A model generated the notes under the pieces. The model did not search any database and was not told the origin of the DNA. It saw only the letters and a list, made by a program, of their open reading frames with translations. A stretch of DNA of 13,970 nt from CAIKZJ01 sp964626015. Lineage in GTDB: Bacteria; Bacteroidota; Ignavibacteria; Tepidaquicellales; Tepidaquicellaceae. The stretch lies in NCBI GenBank assembly GCA_964626015.1, contig CAZVCC010000072.1, positions 1 through 13,970 of the forward strand. Reading direction: 5' to 3'. Made by a program: the position numbers and the translations under genes. The first letter of the stretch is position 1; each line of letters starts with the position of its first letter. Positions 1-5,263 of this stretch are shown here, in pieces.

Positions 1-300
1 TTTCGTGTATTGGTGGTAAAATGCTCTTAACAATAAAAAATTCTCTTCTTCTCTGCGTAAATCATATTCTTTCTTAATAATCAGTGTGCGTTCTAGTTCT
101 TCTCTGCGCTCTCTGGGTACTCTGCGGTTAAATTCTTTGTTATTGTTTGTCTTTATTTTGTTTGTCGAAGATTCGCCGCGGAGAATAGCCATCGGCTACG
201 CCGTGATCTCCGTGAAAATCTCGGTGTTCTCAGTGGTAAAATCTCTTCTTTGATTGAATCTCAGCGGTAAAATCTTTTCTTTGATTGAATCTCTTGCTAC
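1..300 (-). repeat. Degenerate ACnGAG-type intergenic repeats
   Basis: Read on the minus strand, this stretch is built from loosely repeated units such as ACCACTGAGA, ACACCGAGA, TCACGGAGA, CCGCAGAG and GCGCAGAGAAG. Such strings are a familiar kind of low-complexity extragenic repeat in environmental bacterial genomes. No open frame with coding character is visible. A local inverted repeat (CGGAGA 179-184 with TCTCCG 207-212) encloses a smaller one (TAGCC 186-190 with GGCTA 194-198). The string GTGTGCGTTCTAGTTCTTCT at 84-103 recurs at 1142-1161, and the match runs 24 nt in all. Confidence 0.6.
230..291. repeat. 31-nt tandem direct repeat, two units
   Basis: Units 230-260 and 261-291 are the same 31-nt sequence with two differences by my reading (T/C at the fifth base and C/T at the fifteenth). 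Each begins TCAGYGGTAAAATC and ends TTTGATTGAATC. The pair lies inside the ACnGAG-type repeat zone and looks like a local duplication. No function can be assigned. Confidence 0.75.
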
Positions 301-522
301 GGGTGAGAAAAATCTTTTGCTTTTGCTTTGTGTATATAAAATTACTCCGGGAAATTCAAACTTATTACAATTCAGAATGTGTGCTGGGTTGTATAAGTTG
401 ATGAATTGATGTTTAAAAAGATAGTAACGTTAAAATGGATGAAACCCCCTCTAGCCTAACGTCCGAAACGACTACTATAAATAAAATTAAATAGAACAAT
501 ATTGAGTAACAATATATTATAA
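301..522. other. Non-coding gap, nothing recognised
   Basis: Between the repeat zone and the first gene remnant I see AT-rich sequence with short frames broken by stops on both strands. There is a C-run (ACCCCCTC) near 452-460 and the string AACGTTAAAA near 427-436. I see no hairpin, tRNA-like fold or convincing promoter here. Confidence 0.4.
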
Positions 523-905
523 CTTTTACAATTTGAACATCTTGATTATTTCTGCGATGATAATGTAACAGCCGCAAATAAAAAAGAAGAAGGTCTGAAA
601 TTTCAACCGTACCGCCTTACAATGACGGGGGAAGAAACTTCAAACCTTCTCAAAAACAAATTATTTACTTGGAAGTCGAATGTCAATGAAAAATACCGAA
701 ACGAAACTTGATTAATTCAATCTAAACAAGCATCAGCTTCTCCAAAAGATTAAATATTACCAACGGAGAGGGCGGTCAATTCCTCATAAATAAGCCCAAA
801 GAATTTGAGCGAATCTCAGCCGACCTTTCTGATGTTCCCGTCAGTATTACAAATCTAATAATAAATAATATAACAATCAACCATGCGTTCCCCAGCCTGT
901 CTTAG
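523..905 (+). pseudogene. Decayed remnant of one or two small genes
   Basis: A frame with coding character is open from 523 to the stop at 709-711. It has no early start and its first ATG is at 622. The protein contains GLKFQPYRLTMTGEE and ends NVNEKYRNET. A second frame, open through 750-905, reads LNITNGEGGQFL, then KPKEFERISADLSDVPV, then SITNLIINNITINH, ending at TAG 903-905; it has no usable start. The second part is repeated at 4613 onward with the same arrangement. The composition looks like genuine protein, but the starts are missing and the frames shift, so I call it a remnant. The family is not recognised. Confidence 0.45.
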
Positions 906-912
906 ATCCGCC
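681..912. repeat. Long direct repeat, copy 1 (partner 4544-4775)
   Basis: This 232-nt block recurs at 4544-4775 in the same orientation, offset by 3863 nt, with about eight mismatches by my count. It includes a central stretch near 747-884 with none. The two copies bracket the PLD-like gene and the small-gene train. The repeat contains the gene-remnant frame (NGEGGQFL to NNITINH), so it may be either a duplicated gene scar or a recombination boundary. Upstream of 678 the two flanks diverge. Confidence 0.85.
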
Positions 913-973
913 GTGCCGGATCAGCTAATCCACCATCAGCCATGTCCTTAGCTAAAGAGCACAATATAAAAAA

Positions 974-1056
974 GAACCTGCAAAGCAGGTTCAATATGAA
1001 TAACCCCCGACGAAGTCGGGGGAACAAAACAAAACACCCCAACCCCGAAGGGGTTG
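974..1056. repeat. Cluster of three short GAA/AAA-loop hairpins
   Basis: Three perfect inverted repeats follow one another. GAACCTGC 974-981 pairs with GCAGGTTC 985-992 (loop AAA). CCCCCGAC 1004-1011 pairs with GTCGGGGG 1015-1022 (loop GAA). CAACCCC 1040-1046 pairs with GGGGTTG 1050-1056 (loop GAA). The third is followed by GAACATCTAATTTCC and then a T-rich run (1071-1080), so it might terminate transcription. Tight-loop palindromes of this style (AACCCCGAAGGGGTT then GAACA) occur as dispersed extragenic repeats in Bacteroidota-like genomes. Confidence 0.65.
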
Positions 1057-1104
1057 AACATCTAATTTCCTTTTTTTCTTAATCTTCAATCAAGTTCGAA
1101 GATG

Positions 1105-1142
1105 CCTGCCTGCTGCAGTTCTACCTGTAGTAGACAGGCAGG
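1105..1142. repeat. Inverted repeat CCTGCCTG/CAGGCAGG
   Basis: CCTGCCTG at 1105-1112 is the reverse complement of CAGGCAGG at 1135-1142. The 22-nt spacer can fold further (CTGCAG against CTGTAG). It is directly followed by the second copy of the 24-nt string also found at 84-107. No coding frame crosses it. Confidence 0.55.
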
Positions 1143-1177
1143 TGTGCGTTCTAGTTCTTCTCTGCACTCAAGTCGTA

Positions 1178-1195
1178 GATCCGCCGTGGCGGATC
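1178..1195. repeat. Near-perfect palindrome GATCCGCC-GT-GGCGGATC
   Basis: Eight-base arms (1178-1185 and 1188-1195) flank a two-base centre. Weaker relatives lie at 905-922 (GATCCG/CGGATC) and, as a single half (CAGATCCGCC), at the end of the second long direct repeat near 4766-4775. The family therefore marks both long-repeat ends and this site. It is a dispersed extragenic palindrome of unknown function. Confidence 0.55.
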
Positions 1196-1302
1196 ACTTC
1201 CTCACTTTTTCACTGCTCTTAAAAAATTCTCATTAAATGAGAATTTTTGCATCATTATTTTTACTATTTTTACAATAGGAAGACAACTTAAATCACAACA
1301 TC

Positions 1303-2604
1303 ATGGAAATAGAATTTATAAGAAGCATAAACTACAAAGAATTCACCGATATAGCTACTGAAGCAAAAGAAGAGCTCATCATCTCAATGCCCAACCTTCA
1401 TGACGAGTTATGCGAGGTTATTATTGCCTGCAAAGATAATCTTAATAATATAAATGTCATCATTGATAACAGCGAAGATAACTACAGAAACGGCTTTGGT
1501 GAGATTAAGGGAATTTCTAAAATGAAGGAAAAAGGGATTAATATATACAACATCAAAGGAAATTATGTTTCGTTCATCATTGCCGATAAAATAGGCTATT
1601 ATCTTTTTCCCCAGAGCAGAATATTCACGGATGAGAAAAAAACAGGCTTAAATGCCGTTGTTATAAATCCTATAAACGTAATTCTTCTTAAGAAATATTT
1701 CTTTAATAAAAACAGAGGCGATAAAGATGCTTTTAATGAAGAGCTTTATGAAAGTATTAACCTAACAAAACAGATGATTTCAGACTTAAACTGCAGCATC
1801 GAATCCAATGGACCCCTTGAACTTAATGAACTCAAAAAAGAGGAGATATCAGAAATAAAGGAAAAGTTGAAAATTAATCCGCCTTTGCACCCCGATTTAA
1901 AAAGAAATCTCACAACATATACATCCAAGATACAGTACGTCGAATTCAGTTTTGAAGGAGCGCACCTGAACTCATCAAAGATTAATATTCCGCCGGATGC
2001 ACTGCCCTTCAAAGACGCAAATATTAAAAAGAAGCTGAATACAAAAATGCTTCTTTTCGGTAATGATAACGAATTAAATAAATTCAATGAATTAAATTTA
2101 TTTAACTCTTCGATAGAATGGATAAGAAAGGAATACCTGACACCTTTAACATCAAGAAAAGATAAAAGCATTATCAAGATTGAGAGAAAAAACAGTTTTA
2201 TTATAGAATATAAAATGTTAGAAAAGAAATTAAAATCTTTAGCTCAAAACCTTAAATCTTTTATACAGGATGAAATAATAAAATCGGAAGATCAAATAAA
2301 ACTTCAGTTGTTTGAGTTTTTCAAAGAAAATATTCCTGACAATTTAAAGGTATATAAAGGTGAATTACTCCATAGATCAATTGAAAGAGAAACAGTAAAG
2401 GTAATCAACAGGATTAAATTTCCGGATCCCGAAATGATTCTTGATAAAATGAAATTATCCGTTCGATTCTATGATTTAACTTACGAGGACTTTAAGGATA
2501 ACAAGCTCCTGAAAGAATTTAAGAAGAAAGAAATAATGGAGAAAAAAGATATTAACGATATCGTTGAATTCAACCGTGCATTCGCAGAGAAGAAAGAAAT
2601 ATGA
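1303..2604 (+). CDS. PLD-like N-terminal domain protein, function unknown
   Basis: A 433-aa soluble protein. Residues 1-135 have the alternating strand/helix pattern of a phospholipase-D-like fold (KEELIISMPNL near 23-32, NVIIDNSEDNYRNGFGEIKG at 51-70, FPQSRIF at 102-108, then TGLNAVVINP). I see no HxKxxxxD motif, so catalysis by this part is doubtful; it may bind nucleic acid or a partner. A charged linker (about 140-195) leads to a second domain containing YVEFSFEGAHL (212-222) and IPPDALPFKD (229-238), followed by a Lys-rich helical C-terminus likely to form a coiled coil. ATG 1303 is the first in-frame start; a purine run AGGAAG lies too far upstream to be a good Shine-Dalgarno. It heads the small-gene train. 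The fold assignment is tentative. Confidence 0.75.
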   Translation: MEIEFIRSINYKEFTDIATEAKEELIISMPNLHDELCEVIIACKDNLNNINVIIDNSEDNYRNGFGEIKGISKMKEKGINIYNIKGNYVSFIIADKIGYYLFPQSRIFTDEKKTGLNAVVINPINVILLKKYFFNKNRGDKDAFNEELYESINLTKQMISDLNCSIESNGPLELNELKKEEISEIKEKLKINPPLHPDLKRNLTTYTSKIQYVEFSFEGAHLNSSKINIPPDALPFKDANIKKKLNTKMLLFGNDNELNKFNELNLFNSSIEWIRKEYLTPLTSRKDKSIIKIERKNSFIIEYKMLEKKLKSLAQNLKSFIQDEIIKSEDQIKLQLFEFFKENIPDNLKVYKGELLHRSIERETVKVINRIKFPDPEMILDKMKLSVRFYDLTYEDFKDNKLLKEFKKKEIMEKKDINDIVEFNRAFAEKKEI

Positions 2605-2702
2605 CTGCGTATTTACACTAATAAATCCGAAAAAAGAAAAATAAGAATTTTAATACACAAATAACAATCTTGATAAATTTAAAAATGAGAAAGGAATAAC
2701 AC

Positions 2703-2891
2703 ATGAGCAAGCAAGTGCAATTCTCGGAAGAAGCTATGGAAAGTGCGAGGGAACTCGGCAGGGAGTTCGACAAAGCAATCGTGAATGGTTTGAAGAAAGC
2801 CAAAGAACTTTGCATTGAAGACATGACAAGCTTAGAAGCAGATGCCTACCTGAAACAGAAGGAAGAACAGGAAAAGAAAGAACAGAAGTAA
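2703..2891 (+). CDS. Small hypothetical protein (62 aa)
   Basis: Unrecognised. A predicted all-helical, highly charged protein: residues 8-36 form an amphipathic helix (EEAMESARELGREFDKAIVN), and the tail from about 48 is almost only Lys, Glu and Gln. The start is supported by a good Shine-Dalgarno, GAAAGGAA, about eight bases before ATG 2703. There is no signal peptide or membrane segment. It lies 98 nt after the PLD-like gene and 30 nt before the next small gene, consistent with one transcript. The composition fits a small protein-binding or DNA-associated accessory factor, but nothing specific can be claimed. Confidence 0.6.
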   Translation: MSKQVQFSEEAMESARELGREFDKAIVNGLKKAKELCIEDMTSLEADAYLKQKEEQEKKEQK

Positions 2892-2921
2892 CCCCCGTAC
2901 AAACTATTTTTTAAAAAGACT

Positions 2922-3182
2922 ATGCCTATACAATCAATACAGGAACTCAAAGAATTAGCGATAAACCATTGGAAGGAATACAGACCGAAGATGGTGAGGG
3001 AACTGGAACCGCAGGAACTGGACAGACTGACAACATCTGCAGCGGAAAGAAGCCACAGAGCGATGCAGGAACTTTATGAAAAGATGATAAAGGAACTCGA
3101 CCTAAACGACCTATTGGCAACGTCGGCAGCGGAACAGGAAATACTTCCAATGTGGATACTCCTGCCAAGCGAAGAGGACTAA
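2922..3182 (+). CDS. Small hypothetical protein with internal duplication (86 aa)
   Basis: Unrecognised. The protein is helical and acidic/basic mixed. It carries an internal repeat: residues 24-42 (MVRELEPQELDRLTTSAAE) resemble 55-71 (MIKELDLNDLLATSAAE), offset by about 29-31 residues, also visible in the DNA as GCAGCGGAA in both units. This suggests a duplicated helical hairpin. The C-terminus is hydrophobic then acidic (MWILLPSEED). ATG 2922 has no obvious Shine-Dalgarno, only an A/T-rich leader. Its place in a run of small same-strand genes supports it being real. Confidence 0.55.
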   Translation: MPIQSIQELKELAINHWKEYRPKMVRELEPQELDRLTTSAAERSHRAMQELYEKMIKELDLNDLLATSAAEQEILPMWILLPSEED

Positions 3183-3275
3183 AGAGCCGGTCTGATTTAA
3201 CTTAGAATAGAGTTTTATTTAGGGAATTAAACAGTTACCAAATAAATATGAATAAGAAACCAAAAAATAAGTTAG

Positions 3276-3284
3276 AAAAGGGGG
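3276..3284 (+). promoter_or_regulatory. Ribosome binding site deciding the start at 3293
   Basis: AAAAGGGGG ends eight bases before ATG 3293 and is the strongest Shine-Dalgarno in the window. The in-frame ATG at 3248 has none, so the shorter product starting MNEKTVQQ is favoured. Confidence 0.6.
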
Positions 3285-3292
3285 TAATTATT

Positions 3293-3457
3293 ATGAACGA
3301 AAAGACAGTCCAACAGAATTTACCGAAGAAGAAAAGAGGTTTATTGCTGGGCGAAAAGTTCGCTGCAATGTGGAGAGAGGAACTCAACCGCAAGATAAAA
3401 ATCAAAGCAAACAACCTGAAAAAAATCGAAGCCCAGAACAAGAAGAAAAATACTTGA
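3293..3457 (+). CDS. Small basic hypothetical protein (54 aa; 69 aa from 3248)
   Basis: Unrecognised. From ATG 3293 the product is 54 aa and strongly basic. It has a KKKRGLLLGEKFAAMWREEL segment likely to form one amphipathic helix, followed by a Lys/Asn/Ile tail (NRKIKIKANNLKKIEAQNKK). An upstream in-frame ATG at 3248 would add 15 residues, but only 3293 has a Shine-Dalgarno. The charge suggests nucleic-acid contact; that is inference from composition alone. It sits third in the small-gene train with short gaps to its neighbours. Confidence 0.5.
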   Translation: MNEKTVQQNLPKKKRGLLLGEKFAAMWREELNRKIKIKANNLKKIEAQNKKKNT

Positions 3458-3483
3458 AGAATTGAACTAAAAACCGTACTATT

Positions 3484-3702
3484 ATGAAACACTTGAAACT
3501 ATACTACAAAATGAAACAAGAAAACAGCTTGAAAATGGACAAATCACAAAAGAAATACACCAAACGGCTTACGGCGGAGGAAATGGGCAAAGTAATAGGG
3601 CAGGCGATAGACAAAGCGAAAGCGGAAGACAAGAAACTTCGAGACCAAGAAGCAAACTTCGGGCAAGACCAAACTAAGCAAGACAATAATAATGAACTTT
3701 AA
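3484..3702 (+). CDS. Small hypothetical protein (72 aa)
   Basis: Unrecognised. The core segment (residues 23-52: YTKRLTAEEMGKVIGQAIDK and on) is a predicted amphipathic helix pair rich in Lys, Ala and Glu; the tail is Gln/Asp/Asn-rich (GQDQTKQDNNNEL). Alternative starts exist at Met10 (3511) and Met18 (3535); none has a clear Shine-Dalgarno. The last codons lie in a 22-nt sequence (3668-3689) repeated at 3912-3933. Recombination between the two copies would replace the NNEL ending by the downstream DDDIDATWDDFLKAC fragment in frame, so this may be the N-terminal half of a broken longer gene. Confidence 0.5.
   Translation: MKHLKLYYKMKQENSLKMDKSQKKYTKRLTAEEMGKVIGQAIDKAKAEDKKLRDQEANFGQDQTKQDNNNEL
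3668..3689. repeat. 22-nt direct repeat, copy 1 (partner 3912-3933)
   Basis: ACCAAACTAAGCAAGACAAT (3668-3687) plus AA matches 3912-3933 with one difference (A/T at the sixth base). The copies are 244 nt apart and read in the same codon phase relative to the proteins around them (DQTKQDN here, NQSKQDN there). Confidence 0.7.
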
Positions 3703-3714
3703 AATATATTAAAA

Positions 3715-3864
3715 ATGAGCTTAAAAGATTACATAGTGAAGTCGGGAAAATTACCGCCGAAGAATACGAAAACGCTATCGGCAAAGAAAGCAACAGAAAT
3801 ATTCAACCGAGCGATAAAAGCGGAAAGAGAGAAAGTGGACAAAATACTGAAAGCCCGGAAGTAA
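3715..3864 (+). CDS. Possible small basic protein (49 aa)
   Basis: An ATG-started frame giving a Lys-rich peptide: MSLKDYIVKSGKLPPKNTK, then a helical segment LSAKKATEIFNRAIKAEREK and VDKILKARK. Codon use (many G-ending codons such as GCG, AAG, ACG) resembles the preceding small gene. It lies between the two copies of the 22-nt repeat. A second frame is also open across 3696-3959 (reading VGKITAEEYENAIGKE and a Ser/Pro/Gln-rich stretch) but has no start, so I favour this one. There is no recognised family or Shine-Dalgarno. Confidence 0.35.
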   Translation: MSLKDYIVKSGKLPPKNTKTLSAKKATEIFNRAIKAEREKVDKILKARK

Positions 3865-3910
3865 GTCAACCTCCAAAAGAGAAAAACCAACCAGAAGTAA
3901 ACTCCCGTAA

Positions 3911-4084
3911 AACCAATCTAAGCAAGACAATAAGCGCTCAAAAATTGACGATGATATAGATGCCACATGGGATGACTTTCTCAAAGCGTGCAAAGAAAAA
4001 TTTTATTCAATAGGAATAGACCCTGAATTACTCGCCATAGGAGCGAAACTTGTTGGACTATACACAAAGAAAGGTATTTACTAA
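3911..4084 (+). pseudogene. Start-less gene fragment (DDDIDATWDDFLKAC)
   Basis: This frame is open from the stop at 3908-3910 to TAA 4082-4084 and has no ATG, GTG or TTG near its beginning. The protein is convincing: NQSKQDNKRSKIDDDIDATW, then DDFLKACKEKFYSIGIDPEL and LAIGAKLVGLYTKKGIY, a globular-looking C-terminal domain of about 45 residues. Two repairs are possible: fusion to the 72-aa gene upstream through the 22-nt repeat, or one extra A in the run at 3909-3912, which would join it to the frame open at 3696-3911. The family is not recognised. Confidence 0.5.
3912..3933. repeat. 22-nt direct repeat, copy 2 (partner 3668-3689)
   Basis: Second copy, beginning ACCAATCTAAGCAAGACAAT. It opens the start-less fragment that follows. 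Confidence 0.7.
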
Positions 4085-4103
4085 CTTAACAGAATATTAT
4101 CGG

Positions 4104-4178
4104 ATGCTAAATTTAAAGTTAGGCGATAAATTCTTCTTACTTAACGTGGGCGATACTCATATTAAGCAAGACGTATAA
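4104..4178 (+). pseudogene. Short protein-like fragment
   Basis: A short ATG frame reads MLNLKLGDKFFLLNVGDTHI then KQDV and stop. The same frame extends upstream without a stop to about 4050 (reading VFTNLTEYYR just before the Met). The alternating hydrophobic pattern looks like part of a beta-rich protein rather than random sequence, but the fragment is too short to classify. Probably gene debris within the decayed zone. Confidence 0.25.
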
Positions 4179-4206
4179 ATACATAAATGAAAGCGATTAA
4201 AAACAA

Positions 4207-4264
4207 CCCCTAAAATATCAATTTAGTTGAAATATTAAGAAAATTTCTTTAAGTATTTCAGGGG
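4207..4264. repeat. Compound inverted repeat (possible terminator)
   Basis: CCCCTAAAATA at 4207-4217 pairs with TATTTCAGGGG at 4254-4264 with one mismatch, enclosing a further arm (GAAATATTAAGA near 4229-4240 with TCTTTAAGTATTTC near 4246-4259). No T-run follows, so intrinsic termination is uncertain. It lies 120-180 nt after the last cassette fragment. Confidence 0.45.
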
Positions 4265-4273
4265 AACGTTAAA

Positions 4274-4303
4274 AAGAGTGTCATTAGGAACGACATGCCT
4301 CTT
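4274..4303. repeat. Hairpin with TGTCATT-AGG-AACGACA core
   Basis: AAGAG (4274-4278) and TGTCATT (4279-4285) face AACGACA (4289-4295) and CTCTT (4299-4303), with loop AGG, a three-base bulge and one A/C mismatch. The GTNRTTAGGAACGAC style recalls dispersed extragenic hairpins in Bacteroidota-like genomes, a resemblance from memory only. Confidence 0.4.
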
Positions 4304-4436
4304 AATAACTCCCTCATGTGAATGAAGGCATCCAAAACCGAAAGCACGAAAGCTTAAGTTAGGAACTTCCCGCTTACTGTTACAAAGTATTTACTACAAA
4401 TGATATTGTCGATAGTTAAAGAAAAATGAAAGGTGA

Positions 4437-4611
4437 GTGCAAATAAAAAAAGTTCTAAATTTGTTATCCACTTTCTCCGATGGAAGCAAGGGTGATGATA
4501 AAAATTCAGAACTCATTATCAAAATAAAAAGTAAATTAAATAATGTTAATGAAAAATACGGAAACGAAACTTGATTTATTCAATCTAAACAAGCATCAGC
4601 TTCTCCAATAG
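4437..4611 (+). pseudogene. Overlapping small-gene remnants
   Basis: A GTG-started frame, 4437-4574 (45 aa), reads QIKKVLNLLSTFSDGSKGDD through ELIIKIKSKLNNVNEKYGNE to a final T and stop. Its end matches the end of the upstream remnant (NVNEKYRNET). An ATG frame at 4549-4611 overlaps it and reads MKNTETKLDLFNLNKHQLLQ before TAG. The two genes would overlap by 26 nt, as in translationally coupled pairs. AGGTGA sits immediately before the GTG, too close for a normal Shine-Dalgarno. Likely decayed; family unknown. Confidence 0.35.
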
Positions 4612-4775
4612 ATTAAATATTACCAACGGAGAGGGCGGTCAATTCCTCATAAATAAGCCCAAAGAATTTGAGCGAATCTCAGCCGACCTTTCTGATGTTC
4701 CCGTCAGTATTACAAATCTAATAATAAATAATATAACAATCAACCATTCGTTCCTCAGCCTGTCGCAGATCCGCC
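4544..4775. repeat. Long direct repeat, copy 2 (partner 681-912)
   Basis: Same-orientation copy of 681-912, about 96-97% identical by eye. It contains the frame LNITNGEGGQFL to NNITINH (4613 onward). Here the stop seen at 903-905 in copy 1 is CAG, so the frame runs on into non-coding repeats and stops only near 4867-4869. After 4775 the flanks diverge. Confidence 0.85.
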
Positions 4776-4843
4776 ATCTTATTGGGAGGACGTCCGCCGT
4801 GTCAGACCTGAGTGTTGAAAAATCTTTTCTCCTATCTCTTATC

Positions 4844-4871
4844 AGCTACCAGCTACGAGCTATCAGCTAAT
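4844..4871. repeat. Heptanucleotide tandem repeat, four units
   Basis: Four 7-nt units, AGCTACC, AGCTACG, AGCTATC and AGCTAAT, follow each other exactly. Short AGCTANN arrays of this type act as simple extragenic repeats; no gene crosses it. Confidence 0.6.
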
Positions 4872-5197
4872 TACTTCCTCGCTGTGCTTTCTGTGCATCC
4901 CGACGTGTGTGGATTTGCGGCTGGAATCCAGAATTGAAATAACTCACTTAAACTATATTTCTCTTATTAATTCTTACAATTCGAGCGTTTTCCTGTTTGG
5001 ATTCCCCTCAAAACAAATACCCTCATTTCTACATAATAAATAATCAAAAAAATATTTATATTATTCAAACCAAAATACTTTATGAGAATATCATCGAAGC
5101 AGCTTGTTTGCCAGTACCTCGAAAGAGTTTCGCGCTCGGCACTCGAAATGCATTAGGATATTATAAAGGAATTCATTCGCGGCAGGTATGGTAGAAA
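4872..5197. other. Non-coding gap before the restriction operon
   Basis: Holds a short ACnGAG-like relic (CTCGCTGTGCTTTCTGTGC, near 4879-4897) and a small perfect inverted repeat, CGAAA 5120-5124 with TTTCG 5128-5132. An open frame at 4997-5194 begins with TTG, lacks a ribosome site and looks fortuitous. I see no tRNA or riboswitch-like structure. Confidence 0.4.
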
Positions 5198-5249
5198 TTA
5201 TCAATCCAGTAAATTCAAATTGATAAATTAAGAAAGTAAAAAATATAGA
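5198..5249 (+). promoter_or_regulatory. Possible promoter and operator for the res operon
   Basis: TTGATA (5220-5225) and TATAGA (5244-5249), 18 bases apart, make a plausible sigma70-like pair 15 nt before the res ATG, so the transcript would be nearly leaderless. An inverted repeat, TTATCAAT (5198-5205) with ATTGATAA (5219-5226), overlaps the -35 box and could be a repressor operator. Both are pattern matches in AT-rich DNA and remain uncertain. Confidence 0.35.
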
Positions 5250-5263
5250 CACAAATAAATAAA

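Noticed and set aside
230..291. CRISPR-like repeat pair of 31 nt
   Set aside because: The units abut with no spacer, there are only two, and no cas gene is near.
1040..1080. Intrinsic terminator
   Set aside because: The 7-bp GAA-loop stem is separated from the T-run by about 14 bases and no intact gene precedes it; I list it as a repeat instead.
1746..2177. Antisense frame of 143 codons opposite the PLD-like gene
   Set aside because: Ser/Leu/Phe-rich shadow of an AT-rich coding strand; the sense frame has clear domain-like sequence. The same applies to the other antisense frames opposite res, mod and the small genes.
681..4775. Composite transposon
   Set aside because: The repeats are direct and contain no transposase, terminal inverted repeat or recognisable target duplication.
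4997..5194. Open frame of 65 codons before the res operon
   Set aside because: It starts with TTG, has no ribosome site or domain, and its residues look unlike a folded protein; it crosses a small inverted repeat in a decayed zone.
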